A stretch of DNA of 36,355 bases from NCBI RefSeq assembly GCF_003671715.1, contig NZ_RAIF01000025.1, forward strand, positions 68,582-104,936. Direction: 5' to 3'. The notes beneath the pieces were generated by a model. That model was not told where the DNA came from. It searched no databases and saw nothing but the letters and a program-made list of their open reading frames with translations. Below, piece after piece: positions 23,257 through 30,422 of the stretch. The position numbers and the translations under genes are program-made. The stretch is from Streptomyces sp. E2N166. Lineage in GTDB: Bacteria; Actinomycetota; Actinomycetes; Streptomycetales; Streptomycetaceae. Within the stretch, counting starts at the first letter, position 1, and each line of letters begins with the position of its first letter.

Positions 23257-24228
23257 ATGCCTGCAGTGACCGTCGAGAACCCGTTGACGCTGCCCCGCGT
23301 ATCCGCACCCGCCGACGCCGTCGCACGTCCCGTGCTCACCGTCACGACCGCGCCCAGTGGTTTCGAGGGCGAGGGCTTCCCGGTTCGCCGCGCGTTCGCC
23401 GGAATCAACTACCGCCATCTCGACCCGTTCATCATGATGGACCAGATGGGTGAGGTGGAGTACGCGCCCGGCGAGCCCAAGGGCACGCCCTGGCACCCGC
23501 ACCGCGGCTTCGAGACCGTCACCTACATCATCGACGGGATCTTCGACCACCAGGACTCCAACGGTGGCGGCGGCACCATCACCAACGGCGACACCCAGTG
23601 GATGACGGCGGGCTCCGGTCTGCTGCACATCGAGGCGCCGCCGGAGCAGCTGGTCATGTCCGGCGGGCTCTTCCACGGGCTCCAGCTGTGGGTGAACCTC
23701 CCGGCCAGGGACAAGATGATGACCCCCAGGTACCAGGACATCCGCAGTGGCTCCGTCCAGCTGCTCACCTCCCCGGACGGCGGCGCGCTGATGCGCGTCA
23801 TCGCCGGTGAGCTGGACGGCCACGAGGGGCCCGGCATCACACACACGCCGATCACGATGGTCCACGCGACGCTCGCGCCCGGCGCCGAGGTCACCCTGCC
23901 CTGGCGGGAGGACTTCAACGGCCTGGCGTACGTGATGGCCGGGCGCGGGTCGGTGGGCGCCGAGCGGCGACCGGTCCACCTGGGGCAGACGGCCGTCTTC
24001 GGGGCCGGGGGCTCGCTGACCGTCCGCGCGGACGAGAAGCAGGACTCGCACACCCCCGACCTGGAGGTCGTGCTGCTCGGCGGGCAGCCGATCCGGGAGC
24101 CGATGGCGCACTACGGCCCGTTCGCCATGAACACCCGTGAGGAACTCCAGCAGGCCTTCGACGACTTCCAGAAGGGGCGCCTGGGCACGGTCCCGGCGGT
24201 GCACGGGATGACCGAGGGCGGCCTGTAG
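23257..24228 (+). CDS. Pirin family protein
   Basis: A 323-residue bicupin of the pirin family, an iron-binding protein used as redox sensor or quercetin-dioxygenase-like enzyme. The N-terminal cupin holds the full metal set: His80 and His82 (GTPWHPHRGFETVTYIIDG), His124 and Glu126 (SGLLHIEAPPE). The C-terminal cupin (ATLAPGAEVTLPWREDFNGLAYVMAGRGSVG) lacks ligands, as is normal. Residues 45-62 carry the pirin block AFAGINYRHLDPFIMMDQ. ATG 23257 has an excellent GAGGAGG upstream. In Streptomyces pirins have been linked to modulation of beta-oxidation and redox; here the acyl-CoA dehydrogenase lies 0.7 kb away but is not in the same operon. Confidence 0.9.
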   Translation: MPAVTVENPLTLPRVSAPADAVARPVLTVTTAPSGFEGEGFPVRRAFAGINYRHLDPFIMMDQMGEVEYAPGEPKGTPWHPHRGFETVTYIIDGIFDHQDSNGGGGTITNGDTQWMTAGSGLLHIEAPPEQLVMSGGLFHGLQLWVNLPARDKMMTPRYQDIRSGSVQLLTSPDGGALMRVIAGELDGHEGPGITHTPITMVHATLAPGAEVTLPWREDFNGLAYVMAGRGSVGAERRPVHLGQTAVFGAGGSLTVRADEKQDSHTPDLEVVLLGGQPIREPMAHYGPFAMNTREELQQAFDDFQKGRLGTVPAVHGMTEGGL

Positions 24229-24251
24229 GCCGTCCAGGACCAAGCGCGCGA

Positions 24252-24277
24252 AGCCACGACCGGAACCGGTCGTGGCT
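24252..24277. terminator. Hairpin between convergent pirin and ankyrin genes
   Basis: AGCCACGACCGG (24252-24263) and CCGGTCGTGGCT (24266-24277) form a perfect 12-bp stem between the two stop codons. Confidence 0.82.
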
Positions 24278-24302
24278 CTCGCGTGCCTGGCGGGGGCGGC
24301 GG

Positions 24303-24737
24303 CTACCCGGCCGGCGTGCGGGGCGCTCCCCCCGCCGCGATCAGGAGGGCGGCGGTCTCGGGGTGCGGACCGTCGTTCGCCCAGTCCAGGGGGGAGCGGC
24401 CGGTGCCGTGATCCTCCCGGAGCGCCGGATCGGCTCCGTGCGCCAACAGCTGTCGCACGGTCTCCGTGTGACCCCAGCACGCCGCCGCGCACAACGGAGT
24501 GCCCTCCGCGCCGATTCCCCCGCTCTCGGTGTCGGGGGAGGCGCCGGCCTCCAGCAGCAGGCGCACGATCCCGGCCTTTCCGCTCACGGCCGCCTCGTAC
24601 AGGGGCGTGGTGCCCTCGCCGTCGGCGCGCTCGGGGTCGGCACCGGCCCGCAGCGTCGTCCGCACCCGGGCGGCGTCACCCAGCAGAATCGCTTCGAAGA
24701 GGTGGCGGGAAAGTTTCTTCTGCTGCCGCTGCTTCAT
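24303..24737 (-). CDS. Ankyrin-repeat protein
   Basis: A 144-residue protein made of about four ankyrin repeats: HLFEAILLGDAARVRTTLRAGADPERADGEG, TTPLYEAAVSGKAGIVRLLLEAGASPDTES, GTPLCAAACWGHTETVRQLLAHGADPALRED and RSPLDWANDGPHPETAALLIAAGG. There is no signal peptide or membrane segment, so it is a cytosolic protein-protein interaction module. I chose ATG 24737 (MKQRQQKKLSR...), where the first repeat begins soon after; ATG 24776, with GGGAG upstream, would add 13 residues and cannot be excluded. The partner is unknown. It is divergent from the small secreted protein gene to its right, with nearly 400 bp between. Confidence 0.82.
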   Translation of the reverse strand: MKQRQQKKLSRHLFEAILLGDAARVRTTLRAGADPERADGEGTTPLYEAAVSGKAGIVRLLLEAGASPDTESGGIGAEGTPLCAAACWGHTETVRQLLAHGADPALREDHGTGRSPLDWANDGPHPETAALLIAAGGAPRTPAG

Positions 24738-24880
24738 GGGTGTGGAGGTTAACGGACGGGGAGTGGCGCGAGCCATCCGTATTCGCTCCCGGTGCTCGGG
24801 CCATTATGGACGCAAAGGGCGCAATGCGGCTCAGCTTCGCCAATCGGGCCACCGGGTGTGCTCCGGGTTGCCTGCCGGTC

Positions 24881-24898
24881 AGGTGATCATGATCACCT
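24881..24898. promoter_or_regulatory. Perfect 18-bp palindrome, CRP-like
   Basis: AGGTGATCATGATCACCT is fully symmetric and contains GTGA-N6-TCAC, the CRP/FNR-type half-site spacing. It is 231 bp before the first secreted gene and 144 bp before the ankyrin gene. The binding protein is unknown. Confidence 0.5.
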
Positions 24899-25015
24899 CG
24901 TTGCCGCTGGATAAAATGCGTCCGTGCCGCGTAACTTCTGGCACGTCCACTCGATCGGGCTGACCTCCGGGACGAGTGGCTTTCACGGGGGCGAGAGCAA
25001 CACTCAAATCCCGCA

Positions 25016-25031
25016 TTGGCCGCACGGCCAA
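25016..25031. promoter_or_regulatory. Inverted repeat TTGGCC-N4-GGCCAA
   Basis: Perfect 7-bp arms around CA, 97 bp before the secreted peptide start. It may be an operator or overlap its promoter. Confidence 0.35.
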
Positions 25032-25128
25032 GGCGTATTTTGGTGTGCCCGCTGATGCGGGTGACGGTGTACTGCAACACCGCGCGGCCTGCCCCCGCCG
25101 CATGCACATTTGAATGGGGGAAACACTC

Positions 25129-25413
25129 TTGCGCAGGATGCTTGTCCTCGGCCCGCTCGTCACGACTGTCATAGCGGTCGTGATTCCGTTGAGCGTCGCT
25201 GTTCCCGCCGAAGCGGCGCGGGGTTGGTCCGCACACTTCCAGTGCACCAAGAAGCGCATCTCGGACGACACCGCCCATGGGTTCGTGCAGGGGCACGGGA
25301 CTGGAAAGACGGCGTCGGAGGCCAAGAAGGCGGCCAAGAAGAACGCCAACGACCAGATGCCCCGCGGGTACCGCGCGAAGCACTGCACCCAGAAGTCGGT
25401 CAAGAGGCTCTGA
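25129..25413 (+). CDS. Small, strongly basic secreted protein with two cysteines
   Basis: A 94-residue precursor: MRRMLVLG, a hydrophobic core (LVTTVIAVVIPLSVAV), and a cleavage site near PAEA/A at 29-30. The mature chain of about 65 residues has 15 Lys/Arg against 4 acidic residues. It has two cysteines (Cys39 and Cys86) that could form one disulfide, and a Lys/Ala-rich helix (TGKTASEAKKAAKKNAND). TTG 25129 was chosen because GGGGGAA ends 6 bases before it; ATG 25114 has no ribosome-binding site. I do not recognise the family. Size, charge and position 136 bp before a bacteriocin gene suggest an antimicrobial or accessory peptide, but this is inference only. It has its own terminator. Confidence 0.75.
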   Translation: MRRMLVLGPLVTTVIAVVIPLSVAVPAEAARGWSAHFQCTKKRISDDTAHGFVQGHGTGKTASEAKKAAKKNANDQMPRGYRAKHCTQKSVKRL

Positions 25414-25416
25414 TCC

Positions 25417-25441
25417 GTGGGCGGGATGATTCCCGCCCCAC
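25417..25441 (+). terminator. Hairpin after the small basic secreted protein
   Basis: GTGGGCGGGA and TCCCGCCCCAC pair with one bulged C across TGAT, starting 3 bases after the stop codon. Confidence 0.7.
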
Positions 25442-25549
25442 TTCGCCCGACTGCGTGTACGGGATGTCCCCGGCGACCTCGGGCGCACCTTTCGCATGCC
25501 CGGCAGGGCGATCCATCTGTGTCAAGCACATCAACGAAAGTGAGTAATC

Positions 25550-25843
25550 GTGCGTATGAAGACCGGTCTCAAGGCCGCAGCCGCCGCCGGCGCCATCGTG
25601 ATGGCCGTCGCCACTCCCGCGCTGGCCAAGTCGGTCGACGTCAGTGGCGGCCGGTGGAGCTATGACGTGGGCGCGAACTACGCGTACTCGAACTTCTACC
25701 ACAGCGTCAACTACCACTCGTCCTCCGTGCACGGAAGGAGCTGGGCCTACAGCGGCTGCACCGCGAACAAGAAGTGGTCCAAGGCTTCGGTGGAGAAGTC
25801 GAGCATCCACCCCAACAGCGCTCACTATGACGCGGCCTGCTGA
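25550..25843 (+). CDS. Lactococcin 972-like bacteriocin precursor
   Basis: A 97-residue secreted protein. The signal peptide (LKAAAAAGAIVMAVATPALA) is cleaved after Ala26. The mature 71 residues begin KSVDVSGGRWSYDVGANYAYSNFYH and continue NYHSSSVHGRSWAYSGC. The Gly-Gly-x-Trp-x-Tyr start, Tyr-rich YxYSxFYH block, HSSSV-x-G block and late KASVEKS segment are the hallmarks of the lactococcin 972 family, whose founder blocks septum formation by binding lipid II. Two cysteines, Cys70 and the final residue Cys97, may form a disulfide. GTG 25550 fits a GTGAG 5 bases before it; ATG 25556 is possible. A hairpin, then the membrane protein and ATPase genes, follow as in known lactococcin 972 loci. Function is inferred from family and context. 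Confidence 0.85.
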   Translation: MRMKTGLKAAAAAGAIVMAVATPALAKSVDVSGGRWSYDVGANYAYSNFYHSVNYHSSSVHGRSWAYSGCTANKKWSKASVEKSSIHPNSAHYDAAC

Positions 25844-25882
25844 CGGACTGCCGGACACCGCTCTGAGCCGGTAGCCGCGTCC

Positions 25883-25914
25883 GACTGCGGGGAGACCCGT
25901 TTCTCCCCGCAGTC
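25883..25914 (+). terminator. Hairpin attenuator between bacteriocin and transporter genes
   Basis: A perfect 13-bp stem (GACTGCGGGGAGA at 25883-25895 with 25902-25914) is followed by ACTCTT. It is 40 bases after the bacteriocin stop and 58 before the membrane protein start. Partial readthrough would give much bacteriocin mRNA and little transporter mRNA. Confidence 0.8.
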
Positions 25915-25971
25915 ACTCTTCAGTGCTTGTTGTACGCGATGCGCTCCCGAGTGCCCGAGTCCAGGAAACCG

Positions 25972-28089
25972 ATGCTCCACAGAGGTATCAAATTCGTCCA
26001 CGCCGCCGTGCTGGTCACCTCCGCGATGATGGCCTTTCTGTTCGTGCGGGGCCTGGACGAGCAACTGGTGCTGGGCAATTCGGCTCAGGTCTGGGTGTTC
26101 GCGTCCGACGACTCCGTGAGCGGCGCCCAAGTAGCCCGCGATATCGCCGCGTTCTCGGACGAGCACGAGGTCTCGGTGGCTCGTGAGGTCCCCGACGCGA
26201 GGAACCCCGACGGACTGCGGCACCTCTATCTGGCCTCGGGCGGCGCGCAGTCGGACGCCGCATCATGGCCGCACGACGGCTACCCGGGCTTCAGCAGGCA
26301 CCTGGACACGCGCGTGCACCCGATCGCCGACATCGGTCAGCGCGACCCGCGGGGCTTCTACTACGTCTTCGGATCGCCCGAGGCCGCCGACGCGTTGGTG
26401 GCCGAGTTCACCGGACTGGGCCTGCGCGCAAGCGTGCAGCACCCCCTCTCGGCCGGCGAACTGGCCCTCGCCTTCTCGGGCGACGACCTCTTCTGGACCT
26501 TCTGGGTGGTCGCTCTGGCCGCGGCGACGACGACCGGCGCGAGCGTGCTGCTGAGCGCCAAGGCGTACGGAGTGCTGCGCCTGCAGGGCAGGTCCGTACG
26601 GGACCTGCTCGTTCGCGACCTCGGGCAGCTCGCGGGGTTCTGGTCGATCGCCGCCTGCGCGGTGGCCGCCGGGACGCCCGCCCTCCTCGGTGTCTACAAC
26701 GGCCTCACCTGGCCGGGGCTGTTCGCGTCGGTGGCCGTGACCCTCGCAGGACTGCTCGTGCTCCTGGTACTGGCCACCCATGCGGCCGCGCTCGTCCTGG
26801 TCTCCAAGGTCGGGATACCGCGCGCCCTCAAGGGCGAGCTGCCCGCGCGGGCCGCCCTCGTCGCCACGTACCTGGTCCGTGTCCCGGCACTGCTGCTGGC
26901 GCTCGCCATCGCCATGGACGTGGCCCTCGCGGGGCAGAACGTCATGGCGCGGCAGGACACCCAGGGCACCTACGCCCAGGCGGGCGATGCCGTCACCATC
27001 CGCCTCAACGGCAGCCTGGTGGGCGAGGAGAAGGAGGTCGTCACCCAGGTGGGCCGGTGGCTGCGCCGCGCCGACGCCGCGGGCGAGATCATCGTCGCCG
27101 GCCGCCGGGATCTCCAGGACGTCTCCTCCGACGCCCCTCTTCCGCCGGGTGAACTGCTCGTCGTCAACGAGACCTTTCTCGCCCGGCAGCCGGTCCTGGA
27201 CCCGGCGGGCCGGCGGTACACCGCACCACCGCGGGACAAGCGGAACCCGGACGCACGTACGGTCCGGCTCATCGTCCCCGATTCCCTTGCCCGCCACACG
27301 GCGGACATCCGCGCGGGCGTACCCGACGTGTTCGGGCGACTCGCACCGGACGTCCGCCGGAATCTCGCGGTGGAGTCGCTGCGGGCGAAGGACGGTCAGC
27401 GTCTCTTCGGCTACAGCCCCGGCAATCTGAGCCCCAATATGGCCCATCGCCCCGACGACGACCGGTCCCTGGTGCGCGACCCGGTCCTCGTCGTCGTCCC
27501 CAATGGCTCGGAATTCCTCTCCGACGACACCTACACGTCCTTCGCCAGCCAGGAGGGGATCGTCTTTCCCGATCCCGACGACGCCCTGAAAGCGACCGCG
27601 GCGGACGGGAACGAACTGCGGACCTACGTGACATCCGTGCGTCCGGTCGGGCAGAACGCCGCGCTGAAGCTGAGGGACGCGGTGAACGACTTCCGGCTGC
27701 AGCTCTTCAATCTCGTCGCGGCCGTGGCCGTACTCCTCATCACCGGCGTCGGTGTCTGCATGATCCACTCGCGTCGGCGTGCCCAGACCATATTCGCCCG
27801 GCACATCAGCGGATGGAGGTTCACGGCGAACCATCGCTCCCTCCTCACCGCGGAGGGAGTTCTTGCCGTGTTCCTCGCCTGCTGGGTCCCCCTCCAGGTC
27901 TGGCGGCAGAACCAGGAGCTGGCGGAATTCACTGCCCGCGGTATTCCCGCTCCCTTCCCGGCCGTCCGGACGACCGGGACGGACTTCGCCGCCATCTCCG
28001 CTCTCGTCGCCGTCGAGGTCTGCGCCGTGCTCATCGCCCTCGGTGTATTCCACCGCCGCATCGTCAAGGAGGGGGCGGCCGATTCATGA
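25972..28089 (+). CDS. Bacteriocin-associated integral membrane protein (lactococcin 972 locus)
   Basis: A 705-residue polytopic protein with about eight transmembrane segments: one near residues 10-26, a cluster at about 172-194, 220-242, 249-277 and 295-319, and three near the C-terminus (578-599, 629-644, 672-693). Two large extracytoplasmic regions lie at 27-170 and 320-577. This FtsX/MacB-like layout, with the ATPase gene next to it and the lactococcin-like gene before it, is that of the large membrane subunit annotated as bacteriocin-associated immunity or export protein. ATG 25972 has AGGAA 4 bases upstream and places the first membrane segment at the start; upstream in-frame codons at 25927 and 25939 are rejected. 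It likely forms an ABC transporter for immunity or release of the bacteriocin. Confidence 0.85.
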   Translation: MLHRGIKFVHAAVLVTSAMMAFLFVRGLDEQLVLGNSAQVWVFASDDSVSGAQVARDIAAFSDEHEVSVAREVPDARNPDGLRHLYLASGGAQSDAASWPHDGYPGFSRHLDTRVHPIADIGQRDPRGFYYVFGSPEAADALVAEFTGLGLRASVQHPLSAGELALAFSGDDLFWTFWVVALAAATTTGASVLLSAKAYGVLRLQGRSVRDLLVRDLGQLAGFWSIAACAVAAGTPALLGVYNGLTWPGLFASVAVTLAGLLVLLVLATHAAALVLVSKVGIPRALKGELPARAALVATYLVRVPALLLALAIAMDVALAGQNVMARQDTQGTYAQAGDAVTIRLNGSLVGEEKEVVTQVGRWLRRADAAGEIIVAGRRDLQDVSSDAPLPPGELLVVNETFLARQPVLDPAGRRYTAPPRDKRNPDARTVRLIVPDSLARHTADIRAGVPDVFGRLAPDVRRNLAVESLRAKDGQRLFGYSPGNLSPNMAHRPDDDRSLVRDPVLVVVPNGSEFLSDDTYTSFASQEGIVFPDPDDALKATAADGNELRTYVTSVRPVGQNAALKLRDAVNDFRLQLFNLVAAVAVLLITGVGVCMIHSRRRAQTIFARHISGWRFTANHRSLLTAEGVLAVFLACWVPLQVWRQNQELAEFTARGIPAPFPAVRTTGTDFAAISALVAVEVCAVLIALGVFHRRIVKEGAADS

Positions 28090-28132
28090 GACCCACGCAG
28101 ACGAAAGCCCTCCGGACCGCAGGAGCACCGTT

Positions 28133-28843
28133 GTGATCGAAATTGTGAAGCTGGCGAAGACCTTCGGCACCCGCACTCTGTGGTCCGACATCACCGTCAA
28201 CGCCGACCGCGGCCACCTGCTGGCTCTCGTCGGACCCAGCGGATCGGGAAAGTCCACCCTCCTCAACTGCGTCGGCCTCCTGGACAGGCCGACCGCGGGG
28301 GAAATCCGTTACGAGGGGGCCGACATCACCCGATTCGGCCGGCAGGAGGCCCGTCGGTTCCGCCGCGACGTTCTCGGTTATCTCTTCCAGAACTACGCAT
28401 TGATCGACAACGCCACCGTCGCCGACAACCTGGAGGTCTCGCTCAGAACGCGGCGGGCTCGGCGGGGAAAGGACGGCCCGCGCATCGCGGAGGCGCTGGA
28501 ACGCGTGGGTCTGGCGGGCCGGGAGAAAGAGAAGGTCCACCAGCTCAGTGGCGGGGAACAGCAGCGTGTGGCGCTCGCCCGGCTCATGGTCAAAGAGCCT
28601 TCCCTGGTACTGGCCGACGAGCCGACCGGTGCCCTCGACCACGCCAATGCGACCGTGGTCATGGACATCCTACGCGAAATGAGCGATGCCGGATGCGCTG
28701 TCGTCATCGCCACCCATGACGACCGGGTCCGTGACCGGTGCGATTCCGTCTTCGCCGTCCACGAGAATTCCCTGCTCGTCGAATGCGAATCCTTTGCAGG
28801 CGCAGAGCCGCGGCCCCATTCGTCTCGCCCGGCAGCCCTTTGA
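28133..28843 (+). CDS. ABC transporter ATP-binding protein (lactococcin 972 locus)
   Basis: A 236-residue ATPase of the MacB/LolD-like class. Walker A is GPSGSGKST, the Q-loop lies in GYLFQNYALID, the signature is LSGGEQQRVALARL, Walker B is LVLADEPTGALD, and the switch His is in IATHDDRV. FQNYALI is typical of the lactococcin 972-type and related FtsX-partner ATPases. GTG 28133 follows AGGAG by 7 bases. It lies 43 bp after the membrane protein gene and surely pairs with it. The last 20 residues (FAGAEPRPHSSRPAAL) extend past the usual end. Energises the FtsX-like permease to expel or release the peptide, or to confer immunity. Confidence 0.9.
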   Translation: MIEIVKLAKTFGTRTLWSDITVNADRGHLLALVGPSGSGKSTLLNCVGLLDRPTAGEIRYEGADITRFGRQEARRFRRDVLGYLFQNYALIDNATVADNLEVSLRTRRARRGKDGPRIAEALERVGLAGREKEKVHQLSGGEQQRVALARLMVKEPSLVLADEPTGALDHANATVVMDILREMSDAGCAVVIATHDDRVRDRCDSVFAVHENSLLVECESFAGAEPRPHSSRPAAL

Positions 28844-28881
28844 GAGCTCGCACCACCACCCGTGAGGTTCTGAAAATCTTC

Positions 28882-30357
28882 ATGCTTTCCCGGAAGACCT
28901 CCATACCCGTTCCACGGCGGCGCCCGCCCCTCTGGCCGGTCCCGGTCGTGTGGACCGTCGCCCTCGGCCTGTGGGGGCTGTCCCGGCAGCACAGCGTGTG
29001 GCGGGACGAGGCAGCGACCTGGCAGGTGGCCCGGCGGCCGGTCGCCGACATATGGCACATGCTGGGCCAGGTCGATGTCGTGCACGGGCTCTACTACCTG
29101 CTGATGCACGGTCTCTTCGAATGCTTCGGGCCCGGCACGACGACCCTGCGGCTGCCCTCCGTCCTGGCCATGGCGGTGGCCGCCGCCTGTGTGACGGTCA
29201 TCGGCCACAGGCTGGCCGGAGTCTGGGCGGGCCTGGGCGGCGGGCTGGCGCTGGGGCTGCTTCCGGCCGTGCAGTTCTACTTGCAGGAGGGCCGCCCGTA
29301 CGCGCTGACAGCGGCCGGCGCGGGAATCTCGACGCTGCTGCTGGTGACCCTGCTCCAGGGGCGTGGCCGAACGGCGCACTGGGCGGGCTACGCCGGCGCG
29401 GTCCTGGTGTGCGGGCTGCTGAACTGGCTGTCGTTGCTGATCCTGCCCGCGCACGCGGCGACGCTGTGGTGGACGCGGGCCGGGCGGGAGACCTGGACAC
29501 GCTGGGCGGTGGCCTCGGCGGCCGGCACGGCCGGTGTCCTGCCGTTGATCCTCTTCAGCGGGCAGCAGTCCGGCCAGGTGTCCTGGATACCACCGCTGAC
29601 CTGGCACATGATGATCGGTCCCGCGGTCCTGCTGACGATCGGCACCGTCGGCGCCCTGCTGGACCGGCCGAGGGCGGGCCGGTTGTCGGTGGCGGCCGTC
29701 GGCCTGCCGCTGCTGGCGGTGCCGCAACTCGGTCTGGCCGGTCTCTCCCTGATCCGTCCGCTGTTCCTGGACCGCTACGTCCTGTTCAGCATGCTGGGCC
29801 TGGCGCTGCTGGCCGGTGCGGGGCTGAGCGCGGCGGTGAGGGCCGTCGGGCCGCGGTTCCCGAGGGCGTCGTCGTGGCTCGTACCCGCGGTGGTCGCCGT
29901 CGCGGTGGTGGCGCTGCTGCCGCAGTCGCTGGCCGAGCGGTCCCCTGCCAGCCGGGTCGACGACGTGCTCGCGCCGGCGGCGGACGTGCGCAGGCTGAAG
30001 CGGCCCGGCGACGCGGTGGTCTTCATACCGGCGGCCCGCCGTGACGCCGCGTTGGTCTCCCCCGACGCCTTCGCGGGTCTGCGGGACGTGGCACTCCAGG
30101 AGAGCCCGGTGGCGTCCGGGACCCTGAAGGGCGTGGAGGCCGGACCGGCCCGGATACGGTCCGTGCTGCCGGCACAGCGGCGCGTCCTGCTGGTCACCGA
30201 CGCGCCCGGCGTGGCCCGGCCGCCGACGGCGGGGCGTGACAAGGCGAAGGCCGCCGTGCTGGCGGAGTACTTCACCGTCGTGGCGGACGAGGAGGTCCGC
30301 GGCCGGCGCCTGATCGTGTACGAGCGGCGGTCTCGGCCTGACGAGGTGTCACGCTGA
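28882..30357 (+). CDS. GT39/ArnT-like integral membrane glycosyltransferase
   Basis: A 491-residue membrane protein with about ten hydrophobic segments and a soluble C-terminal domain (about 365-491). The first periplasmic loop has the Asp-Glu pair in SVWRDEAATWQVA (Asp42-Glu43), the catalytic/metal motif of polyprenyl-phosphate-sugar-dependent GT39/ArnT-type transferases, and VVHGLYYLLMHGLF continues the family block. Such enzymes glycosylate secreted proteins or wall polymers on the outer face of the membrane, using polyprenyl-phosphomannose or similar donors. ATG 28882 is 38 bp after the ATPase stop with no terminator between, so it may be read with the bacteriocin operon; whether it belongs to the same system is open. 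No good ribosome-binding site is close to the start. Confidence 0.8.
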   Translation: MLSRKTSIPVPRRRPPLWPVPVVWTVALGLWGLSRQHSVWRDEAATWQVARRPVADIWHMLGQVDVVHGLYYLLMHGLFECFGPGTTTLRLPSVLAMAVAAACVTVIGHRLAGVWAGLGGGLALGLLPAVQFYLQEGRPYALTAAGAGISTLLLVTLLQGRGRTAHWAGYAGAVLVCGLLNWLSLLILPAHAATLWWTRAGRETWTRWAVASAAGTAGVLPLILFSGQQSGQVSWIPPLTWHMMIGPAVLLTIGTVGALLDRPRAGRLSVAAVGLPLLAVPQLGLAGLSLIRPLFLDRYVLFSMLGLALLAGAGLSAAVRAVGPRFPRASSWLVPAVVAVAVVALLPQSLAERSPASRVDDVLAPAADVRRLKRPGDAVVFIPAARRDAALVSPDAFAGLRDVALQESPVASGTLKGVEAGPARIRSVLPAQRRVLLVTDAPGVARPPTAGRDKAKAAVLAEYFTVVADEEVRGRRLIVYERRSRPDEVSR

Positions 30358-30368
30358 CGCCCTGTCAC

Positions 30369-30402
30369 CCGGGCGGGCGTCCGCGCAGGACAGCCCGCCC
30401 GG
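30369..30402 (+). terminator. Hairpin after the glycosyltransferase gene
   Basis: CCGGGCGGGC (30369-30378) and GCCCGCCCGG (30393-30402) form a perfect 10-bp stem 11 bases after the stop codon. Confidence 0.75.
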
Positions 30403-30422
30403 CGCGTGATCGGCTGGGGGGC

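Larger units (their letters stand above)
24738..25128. other. Long intergenic region with palindromes before the bacteriocin locus
   Basis: About 390 bp without a supported gene. It is less GC-rich than its neighbours. It contains a perfect 18-bp palindrome (24881-24898), an inverted repeat TTGGCCGCACGGCCAA (25016-25031), a small CCCGC-TGAT-GCGGG hairpin (25048-25061), and the GGGGGAA ribosome-binding site (25116-25122). It is upstream of both the ankyrin gene and the first secreted protein. Confidence 0.55.

Noticed and set aside
24901..24917. Promoter formed by TTGCCG and TAAAAT
   Set aside because: The elements are separated by only 5 bases, far from the 16-18 needed.
25016..25041. Promoter TTGGCC/TATTTT before the secreted peptide
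   Set aside because: The 14-base spacer is too short; the TTGGCC is better explained as an arm of an inverted repeat.
26263..28053. A 596-codon minus-strand frame opposite the bacteriocin membrane protein
   Set aside because: Antisense shadow with no signal, membrane or domain pattern; the plus strand gives a clear polytopic protein with a good ribosome-binding site.
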